From positions 49,444 through 64,110 of the forward strand of contig JABMDE010000085.1 of the NCBI GenBank assembly GCA_015904055.1: a DNA stretch of 14,667 nucleotides, written 5' to 3'. Each line of letters begins with the position of its first letter. Position 1 is the first letter of the stretch. A program made the position numbers and the translations under genes. This document shows, one piece after another, positions 13,881-14,667 of the stretch. This stretch comes from Nitrospira sp. GTDB lineage: Bacteria > Nitrospirota > Nitrospiria > Nitrospirales > Nitrospiraceae. Below the pieces are notes generated by a model. It saw only the letters and a program-made list of their open reading frames with translations, made no database searches and was not told the DNA's origin.

Positions 13881-14579
13881 TTAATGATGATGTTCGCAAC
13901 CGGGCCCGTGGGTGTGCGGTTCGGGCTCCGGTGGTGGCATGAAGGATTGGCCTGGTAATACGATGTGCCCCGGTTCCTGTCTTTTGACGAGATGTTCGGC
14001 AATGTGCGGATGGTAGGTCTTCACGTAGCCGACGAGTCCGCCGAGAAACCGGCGAGACTGAAAGTCCTTCCCTGAAAATTCCGAGACGAATGTGATTGCG
14101 CGGTCGAGCACCTCAGGGGCGTTTGATGTGTCGGCGATTTGTTCAGGGTTCTGTTTCTTGAAGGTCTCGTATTCTTTTTTTAGATGTTCGGCAAAGACCG
14201 GCATGGGCGCTGATGGCACATGCAATGGACTGAGGGTGCGGCGAAGAGCTTGAATGGATGCGACAACCTCGGCGTCTTGCCCGTCTCGTCGCCCCTCGAA
14301 ATAGCTGAACGTCACGATCTCGATCAGGTTGAATAGGGCGACGGCTTTTTCACCGCCGAGTTCGCCCAGCTCCCGGTAGAAATCCCTCCGGATTGGCATG
14401 AATTGCTCGCCGAGTCGTTTTTGTTGGTAGTCGCTGCCGCTGTCTAAATAGGTGCAGTCGCTGGGGCAGGAGATTCGGACCAGCCGATGTTCTCCGCAGC
14501 AGGGGCTGCAAATCAATCCGCCCAGTGCAGGGCAAGGGCGTTTTCCTTTTCGCTGTGTGCAATAGGGGCAAGCGCTCAT
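13881..14579 (-). CDS. cysteine-rich protein with His-rich tail, function unknown
   Basis: A 232 aa soluble-looking protein. The first 45 residues hold eight cysteines (4, 7, 16, 24, 27, 28, 38, 42), in CPYC, RPCP, ICSPCCGEHR and CPSDCTYL, and look like a compact zinc-binding module. The spacing resembles a cross-brace finger such as zf-HIT, but that is only a resemblance. The middle (about 46-210) looks mostly helical with no motif I recognise. The end is PPPEPEPHTHGPGCEHHH, a His/Cys tail that could bind nickel, zinc or another metal. The ATG at 14579 overlaps the stop of the upstream minus-strand gene by 4 nt (ATGA), and an AAGGA-type SD lies about 11 nt upstream. Function is not assigned. 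Confidence 0.75.
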   Translation of the reverse strand: MSACPYCTQRKGKRPCPALGGLICSPCCGEHRLVRISCPSDCTYLDSGSDYQQKRLGEQFMPIRRDFYRELGELGGEKAVALFNLIEIVTFSYFEGRRDGQDAEVVASIQALRRTLSPLHVPSAPMPVFAEHLKKEYETFKKQNPEQIADTSNAPEVLDRAITFVSEFSGKDFQSRRFLGGLVGYVKTYHPHIAEHLVKRQEPGHIVLPGQSFMPPPEPEPHTHGPGCEHHH

Positions 14580-14667
14580 TTCTTTGCCGGTCCTTCCGTC
14601 GCTGCTTTTGGCGGAGGTGGAATAAATCCGTAATCCGCCAACGTTCGTTTCTCAACCTTCGGTTTGC
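14576..14667 (-). CDS. partial gene, C-terminus only, runs off the window
   Basis: On the minus strand the last 29 codons of an open frame are visible, ending at a TGA (14578-14576) that overlaps the start of the downstream cysteine-rich gene. The residues include KRTLADYGFIPPPPK and a Lys/Ala-rich end (GPAKK). The overlap suggests an operon with translational coupling. The fragment is too short to name a family. Confidence 0.6.
   Translation of the reverse strand, partial: KPKVEKRTLADYGFIPPPPKAATEGPAKK

Overview
The window reads as a bacterial chromosome core-gene region with no plasmid, phage or IS signature. Gene order and protein character point to a Nitrospira-like member of the Nitrospirota. 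This is an inference from recognition of the proteins and the linkage of ribosomal, fatty-acid and RNase III genes; no database search was possible. Almost everything is on the + strand; only the last ~0.8 kb is on the - strand.

Layout. (1) 43-2642: rplY (L25/CTC with a long Ala/Lys tail), pth (peptidyl-tRNA hydrolase, broken by an apparent 4-nt deletion near its start) and ychF. (2) 2639-3565: a receiver-GGDEF protein in which the phospho-acceptor and key cyclase residues are replaced. (3) 3662-6258: a likely promoter and structured leader, then rpsF, ssb, rpsR, a yceD/DUF177 gene that is an in-frame tandem duplication of itself, and rpmF. (4) 6532-11938: the type II fatty-acid cluster plsX-fabH-fabD-fabG-acpP-fabF. 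(5) 11951-13326: rnc and an exported cyclophilin-type peptidyl-prolyl isomerase. (6) 13327-13871: a 200-nt structured intergenic region and a PilZ gene whose Shine-Dalgarno sequence lies in a hairpin. (7) 13881-14667, minus strand: a cysteine-rich protein with a His-rich tail, coupled by ATGA to an upstream gene that runs off the window.

Functionally the window joins translation (L25, Pth, S6, S18, L32, YchF, YceD, RNase III) to membrane-lipid precursor synthesis: PlsX makes acyl-phosphate, FabH/FabD/FabG/FabF run initiation and elongation, and AcpP carries the chain. Gaps are mostly short and several starts overlap upstream stops, so long shared transcripts are likely. No tRNA, rRNA, CRISPR array or mobile element was seen, and no gene-free stretch exceeds 300 nt.

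Most worth a second look: the fused double YceD (two ~92% identical 600-bp units joined by a stop-to-Gln change), the probably non-catalytic receiver-GGDEF protein, the frameshifted pth, an SSB without the usual acidic-Phe C-terminal tip, SD-masking hairpins before ychF and the PilZ gene, and the SD-less fabD start.
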